This document shows, in pieces, positions 7,873 through 15,221 of a stretch of DNA of 35,157 nt. Location: the NCBI GenBank assembly GCA_902794835.1, contig CADBIO010000007.1:1-35157 (forward strand). Reading direction: 5' to 3'. The position numbers and the translations under genes were made by a program. Below the pieces are notes generated by a model. The model did no database searches. It was not told the DNA's origin and saw only the letters and a program-made list of their open reading frames with translations. Source of the DNA: an uncultured Erysipelotrichaceae bacterium. GTDB taxonomy: Bacteria; Bacillota_I; Bacilli_A; RFN20; CAG-826. Position 1 is the stretch's first letter. Every line of letters begins with the position of its first letter.

Positions 7873-8595
7873 ATGCATAAGAAACATTACGAAATGTTCG
7901 ATGAATCCTATTTTGGACCAATCGCCCACCGCGGCCTTCATAATGAAGAATTCACGGAAAATGGACTTAAGGCCTTTGAAAACGCCATCAACCACGATTT
8001 GCCATTTGAATTGGACATCCATTTGAGCAAAGATGGAAAACTCATCGTTTGCCACGATTCTCAGCTGGAACGTGTGACGGGTAAAAAAGGGATTATTGAA
8101 GAACTGACTTCGGAAGAGATTAGGAACAATTATCGTCTTAAAGATGGCGGAGTGGTGCCGACGCTTCAAGAGGTTTTGGATTTGAATCAAGAGCGTTCCC
8201 TAATCGTTGTTGAAGTCAAGGTTTACAAAAACAAATATAAAGATATCGCGAAAGCCACAAACGAGATTCTCAAACAAATCAAGAACAAGAAGAAAATCGC
8301 TGTCATCTCTTTTGACCCCAGAGCCTTGAAGAAAATCAAGGTTTATCCAAGAGGACTATTGATTCAAAAAGCAGATTTCTGGGTTTGGAAATTTAGATAC
8401 TTATTTGAATCGGTCGATTTGGAGGCAAGCCTCTTAGAGGAGAAGACGGTCCAAAGATATTATCGGAAACACTATATCAACATTTGGACGATCGAGTCTT
8501 CCGAGCAAGCTAAAAAAGCCGCCCCATATTGCGATGCTATGACCTTCCAATATACTGATCCAAACGAGATTAAAGAGCTGCTTTCTCACAAATAA
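7873..8595 (+). CDS. Glycerophosphodiester phosphodiesterase family protein
   Basis: A 240-aa protein that hydrolyses glycerophosphodiesters to glycerol-3-phosphate and an alcohol. The GDPD signature is clear: AHRGLHNEEFTENGLKAF with H19 and R20, FELDIH with E46 and D48 (metal ligands), and VCHD with H61 (catalytic). The fold continues to a C-terminal INIWTIES strand and TDPNEIKELL helix typical of the TIM-barrel end. There is no signal peptide or membrane segment, so it is likely cytosolic. A GAGGAG site sits 8 nt before the ATG. Upstream, GATACA/TGTATC arms (7819-7844) form a possible operator. It is a monocistronic gene between divergent ppdK and a shared terminator. The substrate cannot be told from sequence. 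Confidence 0.93.
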   Translation: MHKKHYEMFDESYFGPIAHRGLHNEEFTENGLKAFENAINHDLPFELDIHLSKDGKLIVCHDSQLERVTGKKGIIEELTSEEIRNNYRLKDGGVVPTLQEVLDLNQERSLIVVEVKVYKNKYKDIAKATNEILKQIKNKKKIAVISFDPRALKKIKVYPRGLLIQKADFWVWKFRYLFESVDLEASLLEEKTVQRYYRKHYINIWTIESSEQAKKAAPYCDAMTFQYTDPNEIKELLSHK

Positions 8596-8613
8596 AAAAA
8601 CAACTCAATCATC

Positions 8614-8642
8614 AAAAAGGCCGCACACGGGTGCGGCCTTTT
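8614..8642. terminator. Bidirectional terminator
   Basis: A perfect 10-bp stem, AAGGCCGCAC/GTGCGGCCTT with a 4-nt loop, is flanked by A5 on the left and TTTT on the right. It sits between convergent genes, the glycerophosphodiesterase (plus) and the heptose operon (minus), and can serve both. Confidence 0.92.
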
Positions 8643-8657
8643 GCTTTGAAATTGATT

Positions 8658-9263
8658 TTACTGGTTGATTTTGTAGACGGCTTCCTTGCCTTCTTTCGCC
8701 ATTAAATATCTCCAAAAGATTTGCATCGCAACATGAACAAAACTCATATGCATATCTTCGGTGATTTGCATATCTTCCACCGGAACATGGACGTTGATAT
8801 TGGCCATGTTCTTTAATTTGCCTCCGGCATAACCAGTCAGACCAATCACTTCGGCGCCAACTTCGTTAGCATATTGGACGGCTTTGACGATATTGCGGGA
8901 GTTGCCAGAGCCAGAAATGGCGATGACTAGGTCGGTTGGCTTTAACTTGTTCTTCAGTTGCAAATAGAAGACATCTTCGAAACCAATGTCGTTTCCAATG
9001 GCCATAATCATCGGAATATTGTCGGATAAAGAAATCACACGGAACTGTTTTTTAAGATCCAATGAAATACCTTTATCGAAATCGCAAACCATATGGTTAG
9101 CGGTGGCAGAGGAACCGCCATTCCCTAACACGTAGATAATATCTTCGTTTTCGTAATGTCTAAGAATAGCATTGAGGGCCTCATTAATTTCATTTTTGTC
9201 GAGAGCGTCGATGATTTGTTTCTCGCGTTGGTAATATTCTTCAATTTGTTTCGTGAAATCCAT
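8658..9263 (-). CDS. gmhA: SIS-domain phosphoheptose isomerase-like protein
   Basis: A 201-aa protein of GmhA-like length with a single SIS sugar-phosphate isomerase domain: an N-terminal helix pair, then YVLGNGGSSATANHMVCDF (phosphate-binding Ser cluster near residues 48-58), the FRVISLSDN strand, VIAISGSGNSRNI (second phosphate loop), VIGLTGYAGG, and a C-terminal EDMHMSFVHVAMQIFW helix with the His pair seen in GmhA. It would isomerise sedoheptulose-7-phosphate to D-glycero-D-manno-heptose-7-phosphate. The assignment to heptose rather than another sugar rests mainly on being last in an operon with hddA and hddC-gmhB. It starts 4 nt after the upstream stop, with GGGAG as ribosome site. Confidence 0.85.
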   Translation of the reverse strand: MDFTKQIEEYYQREKQIIDALDKNEINEALNAILRHYENEDIIYVLGNGGSSATANHMVCDFDKGISLDLKKQFRVISLSDNIPMIMAIGNDIGFEDVFYLQLKNKLKPTDLVIAISGSGNSRNIVKAVQYANEVGAEVIGLTGYAGGKLKNMANINVHVPVEDMQITEDMHMSFVHVAMQIFWRYLMAKEGKEAVYKINQ

Positions 9264-9267
9264 AGAT

Positions 9268-10575
9268 TCATTCTCCCTTCTTTATTTTAAGAATTAATCG
9301 GACCGCTTCAAGTAAAGTGGAACACATATAAGTCGGTTGGGCTTCTTGATATCGGCGATTCGGGTTAGGATCGCCTGTGGTCAGCAATATCGTTCGGCAA
9401 CCAGCGTTGATACCGGTTTGAATGTCTTGCTTGGTGTCGCCAATCATCCAACTTTGAGTCAAATCGATATTGTATTTTTCTTTGGCTTTGAGCAACATTC
9501 CGATTTTCGGTTTCCTGCAGTCACAAGATATTTTCAATTCCGGGACTTCGCCTGGGTACCCCTTGTCAGGATGATGTGGGCAAAAGAAGAGATCATTAAG
9601 ATAGGCCCCCTGTTCACCCAATAAATCCTCCATTTTGTTGTGGATGTTTTCCAGTTCTTCAAAGGTCGTCTCCCCTCTAGCAACAACAGGCTGGTTGGTG
9701 ACGCAGATGGCTAAATAGGAGGATTCGTTGATTAATTTGATGGCCTCAGCTGCTCCTGGAGCCAGTTCTAACTGATTAGCGGAGCGTACGAAATCACCGA
9801 ATTTATTGATGGTTCCATCGCGATCTAAAAAGATGCATTTTTGCAAATTCGCGAGGGATTTAGCGGGGATAATTTCATTTTTTAAATCATTAGTGACTCC
9901 ATAATAACGATCTGGCGTTCCACAGTCTTTGACGTATTCGCTAGAGCGATAGGCAAACGCTTTCCCCTCGTTGATGAAATGTTGCAAAACAACTTTCTCA
10001 AAATCGATTTTGGCAGGTTCTTGAACGAAAGAAATAACGTCTTTGGAACAGACATACAATCCTGCGTTGGTCAGGTTCTTGTAGTAATAGTTCCGAACGT
10101 TATGTTTGCTATCGATACGAACCAAACGATCTTTTTCGTCAGTCACTAAAACATCGGAATCAAAAGGATGGGAATTCGGATGGGCGAAAGCGGTCAGCGA
10201 CGAATGTTTTTCTCTATGAAAATCGATAAATTTCTTCCAACAAATATTGAGCATCAAATCCCCAAAACAAAGGATGAAATCATCTTGGATTTTGCCCTGA
10301 AGAAGACCTAATACGCCTCCAGTCCCCAAAGGCTCTTTTTCCTCAATATATTCGATACGCACCCCAAATTTTCCCCCGTCGCCGAAATAATTCGGGATGG
10401 CTTTTCCATTTGGGCTAATGACAATAATAAAATCATCGACCCCGTTTTCATGAAGGTTTTCGATCTGCCATTCCAAAATTGGTTTCCCACAAATGGGGAC
10501 CATTGGTTTTGGCATGTCGCCTGTGATGGATTTTAATCTTGTGCCGGCACCGCCAGCTTGAATTAAGGCAATCAT
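9268..10575 (-). CDS. Fused heptose-1-P guanylyltransferase / heptose-1,7-bisphosphate phosphatase
   Basis: A 435-aa fusion. Residues 1-235 are a nucleotidyltransferase (AGGAGTRL at the N-terminus, MPKPMVPICGKPILEWQI, then CFGDLMLNI) of the HddC type, which makes GDP-D-glycero-alpha-D-manno-heptose. Residues about 245-430 are a HAD phosphatase of the GmhB type: FLDRDGTINK (nucleophile and acid Asp), VTNQPVVARG, and a zinc loop CPHHP with CDCRKPKIG, then WMIGDTKQDI. Together the halves supply steps 3 and 4 of the pathway. The start at 10575 is chosen because the upstream gene ends at 10577, giving a stop-start junction TAATATG; a longer frame to 10620 would only overlap hddA and add residues unlike the family. 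In other bacteria these activities are usually separate genes. Confidence 0.88.
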   Translation of the reverse strand: MIALIQAGGAGTRLKSITGDMPKPMVPICGKPILEWQIENLHENGVDDFIIVISPNGKAIPNYFGDGGKFGVRIEYIEEKEPLGTGGVLGLLQGKIQDDFILCFGDLMLNICWKKFIDFHREKHSSLTAFAHPNSHPFDSDVLVTDEKDRLVRIDSKHNVRNYYYKNLTNAGLYVCSKDVISFVQEPAKIDFEKVVLQHFINEGKAFAYRSSEYVKDCGTPDRYYGVTNDLKNEIIPAKSLANLQKCIFLDRDGTINKFGDFVRSANQLELAPGAAEAIKLINESSYLAICVTNQPVVARGETTFEELENIHNKMEDLLGEQGAYLNDLFFCPHHPDKGYPGEVPELKISCDCRKPKIGMLLKAKEKYNIDLTQSWMIGDTKQDIQTGINAGCRTILLTTGDPNPNRRYQEAQPTYMCSTLLEAVRLILKIKKGE

Positions 10576-10576
10576 A

Positions 10577-11554
10577 TTATTCGGTAAAAATGATGGAACA
10601 TCCTGCACGGTCGAACTCAAACGGCATTTCCATCAAATCCAAGGCGTCACGTACCTTGTTTTTCGCCGTTTCGTTTTCGCAATAGAAAAGTAAGAATCCG
10701 CCCCCGCCGGCACCCAAGAGTTTGCCTCCTGTGGCTCCTGCTTTCATCGCAGCTTGATAAGCTTCATCAATGAGTGGATTGCTAATGCCATGCGCTAAGG
10801 ATTTTTTCATTTCCCAGCTTTCTTTCAGTATTGGTCCTAATGCGTCCACATCGCCATTCTCAAATTTCTCCCGCAAAAGCCTAGTCATATCACAAAGCTT
10901 TCTGGTGGTATTGATTTTTTCTATGTCGTCCGCCAGGTTTTTGGTCTCTTTGGCTAAGATTCCATTGGCGCTTCTAACCTCGCCAGTATAGAACATCAAA
11001 AGGCCGTTTTCTAATTTTGCCCGCGCTTCAGGCTTCATGATGACCGGTTCTACTTTGACAAAACCATCAGGTTCGAATTCGTAGTAACGTAGTCCCCCGA
11101 ATGAGGCTGCGAATTGATCTTGTTTGCCAATGGGGTTGCCCAACTTTTCAATCTCCACCTCGCACGCTTCTTTGGCGATTTTATAAGCGGAAGCGTGAAT
11201 ACCGTTCCAGGTATATAGCAAACGAAGCAAAGCAACGGTGAAAGTGGAAGAAGAGCCCAACCCTGTTCCTGCAGGGACGTCGGCAATCGAGGAGATTTCA
11301 ATCCCTTTTGTCCCAAAATCAGTGAAGACCTGTTTGAAAATTCTATGTTGGATATCCTTAGGGTCATGAACCTCTTCGGTTTGGGAATATTTTAGGGTGA
11401 TGGTGTCTTTGTTGAACGCCTTGTTTGCGGACAAATACACGTATTTACGTATCGATGTGCTTAAAACACATCCACCATATTTGGTGTAGAAAGAAGGAAT
11501 GTCGCTTCCTCCTCCGCAAAAACTCACTCTGAAAGGGGCACGGGAAATGATCAT
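10577..11554 (-). CDS. hddA: D-glycero-alpha-D-manno-heptose-7-phosphate kinase
   Basis: A 325-aa GHMP kinase. The N-terminus IISRAPFRVSFCGGGSDIP is characteristic of HddA-type kinases. The ATP loop PAGTGLGSSSTFTVALL lies near residues 95-111. The C-terminal motif GATGGKLLGAGGGGFLLFYC binds substrate. The enzyme phosphorylates C1 of heptose-7-phosphate to give the 1,7-bisphosphate. It is first in the minus-strand operon hddA, hddC-gmhB, gmhA, and the coupled junctions support equal expression. A CAGGAG site precedes the ATG, and the leader contains a small TTCGC/GCGAA hairpin (11569-11581). The operon is divergent from an FGGY kinase across a shared inverted repeat. Confidence 0.93.
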   Translation of the reverse strand: MIISRAPFRVSFCGGGSDIPSFYTKYGGCVLSTSIRKYVYLSANKAFNKDTITLKYSQTEEVHDPKDIQHRIFKQVFTDFGTKGIEISSIADVPAGTGLGSSSTFTVALLRLLYTWNGIHASAYKIAKEACEVEIEKLGNPIGKQDQFAASFGGLRYYEFEPDGFVKVEPVIMKPEARAKLENGLLMFYTGEVRSANGILAKETKNLADDIEKINTTRKLCDMTRLLREKFENGDVDALGPILKESWEMKKSLAHGISNPLIDEAYQAAMKAGATGGKLLGAGGGGFLLFYCENETAKNKVRDALDLMEMPFEFDRAGCSIIFTE

Positions 11555-11584
11555 GGTTAAGACTCCTGTTCGCTTAGCGAAATC

Positions 11585-11622
11585 ATTTTAACACGTGTCA
11601 GCCATTACTTATGTGTTAAAAT
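11585..11622. promoter_or_regulatory. 38-bp inverted repeat between divergent heptose operon and FGGY kinase
   Basis: Perfect 10-bp arms ATTTTAACAC (11585-11594) and GTGTTAAAAT (11613-11622) are separated by 18 bp. Each arm contains a TTAAAAT that could act as a -10 box, one pointing to each gene. The -35 boxes are poor, so activator- or repressor-dependent divergent promoters are likely. It is 21 bp before the kinase ATG and 31 bp before the hddA ATG. Confidence 0.6.
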
Positions 11623-11642
11623 TCATTTTGGAGCGGTTTGTT

Positions 11643-13214
11643 ATGGACGGTTCAAATATATTAACGATCGATTTCGGCACCCAAAGTGTGCGTGTTGCGA
11701 TTTTCAATGATAAAGGCGAAGAATTGTCGATGGAGAAGACAAAATATGATCCGCCATATTTTTCTATTTTGCCTAATTATGCTGAGCAAGACCCTAACGT
11801 TTATTACAATGCGTTATGTCGTTGTGCCCGTGCTTTAGTGGAGAAGAATCAGGAATTGATTGGAACCGTGAAAGGAATTTGTCTTACTTGTTTCCGCGAT
11901 TCTGCGGTGCTTTTGGACAAAGAAAGAAATGTGATTCGCCCGATGATTCTCTGGCTTGACCAAAGAACGGCTGAATGTAAAAAGCCCCTCCCCTGGTTCC
12001 ACAATATTTTGTTCGGCCTTGTCGGAATGAAAAACACCATTGTTTTCAATCGGAGAAGGTCGGTGTCTAACTGGTTGATTGAAAACGAGCCGGACAACTG
12101 GGCAAAAGTAGATAAATATGTCAATGTATCGACTTATTTTATTTATCGTTTGACGGGTGAATTAAAAGACTCCGCCTCCGATTTTGGCGGCCACTATCCT
12201 ATCGATTTTAAGAAGAGGAAATGGTACAAAAATCCTTTGAAGCACTACAAAGGCCAGATTTTCTCTATTGAGGGTCATATGTTGGCAGATATTGTTCCGG
12301 AAGGTTCCATCATTGGGACCATTACCGAAAAAGCCAACAAAGAGACTGGTTTGCCTATTGGTTTGCCACTTTACGCTTGCGGATCAGACAAATCCTGTGA
12401 GACGTTGGGTTTAGGTGTTTTAAGCGACCGTATTGCGGCCATTTCTTATGGCACCGCTTCAACCGTAGAAACCACAAGAACGAAATACACTGAATCGGAA
12501 CCTTTCCTTCCAGGCTTCTCCTCCTGCATTCCCGGCTATTACAACATGGATATTCAAATCTATCGTGGCTATTGGATGATTAATTGGTTTTTGAAAGAGT
12601 TCGGCGGAAAACATGTTGATGACATCGTTATCTCTGACGTTTCTGCGGAAGATTTCAACCGAAAACTGAAGGACGTCCCTCCCGGAAGTGATGGATTGGT
12701 TCTCCAACCATATTGGGGTCCAGGGCTTTCTAGACCATTAGCCAAAGGTGCGATTATCGGTTTTTCTGACGCCATCACACAAGAGCATTTTTATCGTGCG
12801 ATCATTGAAGGGATAGCTTACGCTTTGCGTGAAGGGCTGGAACATTTTGAAAAGAAAGTCCACCATGCGATTCCGGAAATCCGTATCAGTGGTGGAGGTA
12901 GCCAATCGGATGAAATTTGCCAAATTACATCGAACATCATGGGTAAACCAGTCACGCGTGTCCAAACTTTTGAGACTTCCTCCTTGGGCGCTGCTATCGC
13001 CGGTTTCTTAGCCATCGGTCGCTTTGCTAACGCCGAAGAAGCAGTCAAAAATATGGTCCACCCATCGGAAACTTTCACCCCAAATGCAGAAATCCATAAC
13101 ATCTATGATTATCTTTACACGCACGCCTATGAGAAGATGTACCCAAAATTAAAAGGCATCTATAAAGACATCAAAGATTTCAACAAACGCGAAGAAAAAA
13201 GGCGCAAGAAGTGA
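11643..13214 (+). CDS. FGGY-family carbohydrate kinase, substrate unknown
   Basis: A 523-aa protein with the two-domain sugar-kinase fold: phosphate-1 loop LTIDFGTQSVRVAIF at the N-terminus, MILWLDQRT (catalytic Asp region) near residue 105, CGSDKSCETLGLG and ISYGTAST in the second half (phosphate-2), and the adenosine loop ISGGGSQSDEICQITSNIMG followed by ETSSLGAAIAGFLAIG. The start is ATG 11643 with GGAG upstream; an in-frame ATG at 11595 lies inside the operator and is rejected. The length fits xylulokinase, ribulokinase and glycerol kinase relatives. It faces the GDP-heptose operon, so a role in making sedoheptulose-7-phosphate from the free sugar is an attractive but unproven inference. 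It ends in a terminator shared with the TetR gene. Confidence 0.85.
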   Translation: MDGSNILTIDFGTQSVRVAIFNDKGEELSMEKTKYDPPYFSILPNYAEQDPNVYYNALCRCARALVEKNQELIGTVKGICLTCFRDSAVLLDKERNVIRPMILWLDQRTAECKKPLPWFHNILFGLVGMKNTIVFNRRRSVSNWLIENEPDNWAKVDKYVNVSTYFIYRLTGELKDSASDFGGHYPIDFKKRKWYKNPLKHYKGQIFSIEGHMLADIVPEGSIIGTITEKANKETGLPIGLPLYACGSDKSCETLGLGVLSDRIAAISYGTASTVETTRTKYTESEPFLPGFSSCIPGYYNMDIQIYRGYWMINWFLKEFGGKHVDDIVISDVSAEDFNRKLKDVPPGSDGLVLQPYWGPGLSRPLAKGAIIGFSDAITQEHFYRAIIEGIAYALREGLEHFEKKVHHAIPEIRISGGGSQSDEICQITSNIMGKPVTRVQTFETSSLGAAIAGFLAIGRFANAEEAVKNMVHPSETFTPNAEIHNIYDYLYTHAYEKMYPKLKGIYKDIKDFNKREEKRRKK

Positions 13215-13230
13215 ACTTGCGCCTTTTCTT
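13197..13230. terminator. Bidirectional terminator
   Basis: AAGGCGCAAG and CTTGCGCCTT form a perfect 10-bp stem with a 7-nt loop, preceded by A6 and followed by TTCTTT. The stem overlaps the last codons and stop of the FGGY kinase and lies before the end of the convergent TetR gene. Confidence 0.88.
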
Positions 13231-13237
13231 TGAAAAT

Positions 13238-13834
13238 TTATTTTGCTTCAAATTGCGAAAGGATGAAGTTGGTATCCAATGGTTTGTAATCCGCAATCCC
13301 AAGGACCAAACGCAATTCGGTCTCGGAATTTAAAATAGCGATGAGCAATCGGGCCAAATCGGTCGGGTTGCCTTTTTTGATGGAGCCTTCTTCTTGCCCT
13401 TTTTTGATGATGGAAGGGAGCTCTTTGGCAAAATCAACACCACTTAAGGCCTTAATGGCGGTTCTTGTCATTCCAGCCTTGGTCAAGGCAAGACGGCTAT
13501 AGCACACCAAAAGGTCATTTTCTTTCATGATGTTGTTATAGAATTCCACGATCATCCGAATTGCATCGATTCCGCCAACTTTTTCCACCTCGTCAAATTT
13601 CAAAAGTTTGGCCTGGTATTTAATCTCATAAGTGGTGATGGTGGCATTATATAAGTCTTCTTTTACATCAAAGTAATGATAGAAGAGACCGTGAGCACAA
13701 TTGGAAACTTTGGAAATATCATCGATGGTGATGTCATCAAAACCTTTAGTGGCGAATAATTTCAATGTTTTGTTAATGATTTTATCTTTTCTCTTATCAC
13801 GAATGGCTTCGTTTTGAGCTGCTGTTCTTGGCAT
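13238..13834 (-). CDS. TetR/AcrR-family transcriptional regulator
   Basis: A 198-aa protein. The N-terminal domain has the TetR helix-turn-helix: KIINKTLKLFATKGFDDITI, DDISKVSNCAHGLFYHYFDV and KEDLYNAT. The C-terminal ligand domain is helical and not matched to any subfamily. The start at 13834 follows an AGGAGG site; in-frame codons further upstream lie over the promoter and are rejected. It is divergent from a flavodoxin gene across 237 bp that hold an inverted repeat (13987-14007), so it may regulate itself and that neighbour. The ligand is unknown. Confidence 0.92.
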   Translation of the reverse strand: MPRTAAQNEAIRDKRKDKIINKTLKLFATKGFDDITIDDISKVSNCAHGLFYHYFDVKEDLYNATITTYEIKYQAKLLKFDEVEKVGGIDAIRMIVEFYNNIMKENDLLVCYSRLALTKAGMTRTAIKALSGVDFAKELPSIIKKGQEEGSIKKGNPTDLARLLIAILNSETELRLVLGIADYKPLDTNFILSQFEAK

Positions 13835-13867
13835 AATTTTGCCTCCTGCGCCTAAAGGCGTACCCCT

Positions 13868-13895
13868 ATGATACAAGAATAATATTTCTAGTCAA
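13868..13895 (-). promoter_or_regulatory. TetR gene promoter
   Basis: On the minus strand TTGACT (13890-13895) and TATCAT (13868-13873) are 16 nt apart, a near-consensus SigA promoter ending 33 nt before the ATG. Confidence 0.7.
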
Positions 13896-13986
13896 TCAAT
13901 TCGTTTTTAACCTTTTTGTCAGTGTATAAAAAAGTATTAAAAAATACGATTATTACTAATATATTTGTCTATTGTATGAAATAATT

Positions 13987-14007
13987 GACACATTTTTTGT
14001 TTGTGTC
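13987..14007. promoter_or_regulatory. Inverted repeat upstream of flavodoxin, possible TetR operator
   Basis: Perfect 6-bp arms GACACA and TGTGTC with a 9-nt T-rich spacer. The left arm overlaps a TTGACA (13985-13990) that could be the -35 box for the flavodoxin gene; no convincing -10 box is seen at the right distance. It is placed for control by the divergent TetR protein. Confidence 0.4.
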
Positions 14008-14071
14008 GATGGTTAATTTTTCGAGCGCTTTGTTTTTCAATCATCACCATTAGGTGATAAACTTCTTTCGT

Positions 14072-14611
14072 ATGAAAACACTTGTGCTTTACGAATCCAA
14101 ATACGGATCCACTCAAAAATATGCGGAGGATATTGCAAAACACTCCGATGCCGATTTATTCCCTCTCAAAAAATTCCGGTGGAAGAACCTTAGGGATTAT
14201 GAAATTGTTGTTTTCGGCGGCTATGTCCGTGGCGGAAATGTCCAAGGAATCAATGATTTTCTCAGTCATTGGGACGAGATGGATGGCAAGGCCGTCATCA
14301 TCTTTGCCTCTGGAATGGGCATCCCTACCAAAGAAACTCGTGAAAATTTGATCGAGCAGAACGTTTTGGGCGACTATCATTTACGTTTCTACCAATTAAG
14401 GGGCTCATTTGATTATTCCAAACTGAAATTTGCCGATCGTCTGGTTTTTGATCAATCCATCAAAGCAATGTCCCGTGACCCAGAAAGTGCGGGGCAGGCA
14501 AATGATTTAGATTGGGTGAAGAGCAACCCGATTCTATCCTACGATCAAGAACGTGTTGATTATATCTGTGGAGTCATTCAGAAAATCAAAATCGGGGAGG
14601 CCAAAAAATAA
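14072..14611 (+). CDS. Flavodoxin-domain protein
   Basis: A 179-aa protein. The FMN phosphate loop YESKYGSTQKYAEDIAK is at residues 6-22, followed by VVFGGYVRGGNVQGINDF and VIIFASGMG, the flavodoxin / protoporphyrinogen-oxidase-like (HemG-type) pattern. It may be an electron-transfer protein for low-potential reactions; the partner is unknown. The ATG at 14072 is preferred over an in-frame GTG at 14054 because the AGGTGA site lies between them, though the spacing (16 nt) is long. Its stop overlaps the ATG of pth (TAATG), so it is co-transcribed with the pth-mfd-rqcP run. Confidence 0.85.
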   Translation: MKTLVLYESKYGSTQKYAEDIAKHSDADLFPLKKFRWKNLRDYEIVVFGGYVRGGNVQGINDFLSHWDEMDGKAVIIFASGMGIPTKETRENLIEQNVLGDYHLRFYQLRGSFDYSKLKFADRLVFDQSIKAMSRDPESAGQANDLDWVKSNPILSYDQERVDYICGVIQKIKIGEAKK

Positions 14612-15192
14612 TGAAACTCTTCGTTGGCCTAGGAAACCCAGGGAAAGAATACGAATGGACCCGTCATAATATGGGATTTATTACGATTGAGAAATTCGCT
14701 GATATCGCTGGTGGGGTATTTGACCGAAATGATTTCAAAGGAGAATACGGTCTGATTAAAAATCCCGCTTTTCCCGAACCAATTTTGATTTTGAAGCCAC
14801 AAACATTCATGAATTTGTCTGGAACCTCCGTTAAACCCTTAGCGGATTTCTACAAGCTGAATCCAGAAGACATTGTCATTGTGTATGACGATATGGCTCT
14901 TCCCGAGGGCTCCATTCGATTAAGACCTGATGGCTCTAGCGGCGGTCACAAAGGGATGCAAAACATCATCGAGCAATTCGGAACCGATAAATTCAAACGG
15001 ATTCGAATTGGCATTGGCGAACCTCCTCACAACGACTCCATCAATTACGTATTGGGAAAACCAAAAGGAGAAAGCCAAGAAGTCTTAGACGAAGCCACCT
15101 CATTAGCTGCCAAAGCGCTTCGTGACATTGGTTTTGGAAAAGACTTTACTCGCATTATGAATCAGTACAACACGGCAGCCAAGAAAGGATAA
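14611..15192 (+). CDS. pth: Peptidyl-tRNA hydrolase
   Basis: A 193-aa protein of standard length that releases tRNA from stalled peptidyl-tRNA. The conserved N-terminus FVGLGNPGKEYEWTRHNMGF contains the catalytic His (H19). LILKPQTFMNLSG and IVYDDMALPEG (catalytic Asp) follow, then GGHKGMQNII. The start codon overlaps the flavodoxin stop, with GGGGAGG upstream. The neighbours mfd and rqcP match the conserved Bacillota order. Confidence 0.97.
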   Translation: MKLFVGLGNPGKEYEWTRHNMGFITIEKFADIAGGVFDRNDFKGEYGLIKNPAFPEPILILKPQTFMNLSGTSVKPLADFYKLNPEDIVIVYDDMALPEGSIRLRPDGSSGGHKGMQNIIEQFGTDKFKRIRIGIGEPPHNDSINYVLGKPKGESQEVLDEATSLAAKALRDIGFGKDFTRIMNQYNTAAKKG

Positions 15193-15221
15193 TCATCGAC
15201 TTATTTGAAAGACTCGACAAA

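Noticed and set aside
10576-10620. Longer start for the HddC-GmhB fusion at 10620
   Set aside because: It would overlap hddA by 44 nt and add residues not seen in the family. ATG 10575 sits at a stop-start junction.
11595-11642. Upstream start of the FGGY kinase
   Set aside because: It lies inside the inverted-repeat operator and lacks a ribosome site. ATG 11643 has GGAG and starts the conserved phosphate loop region.
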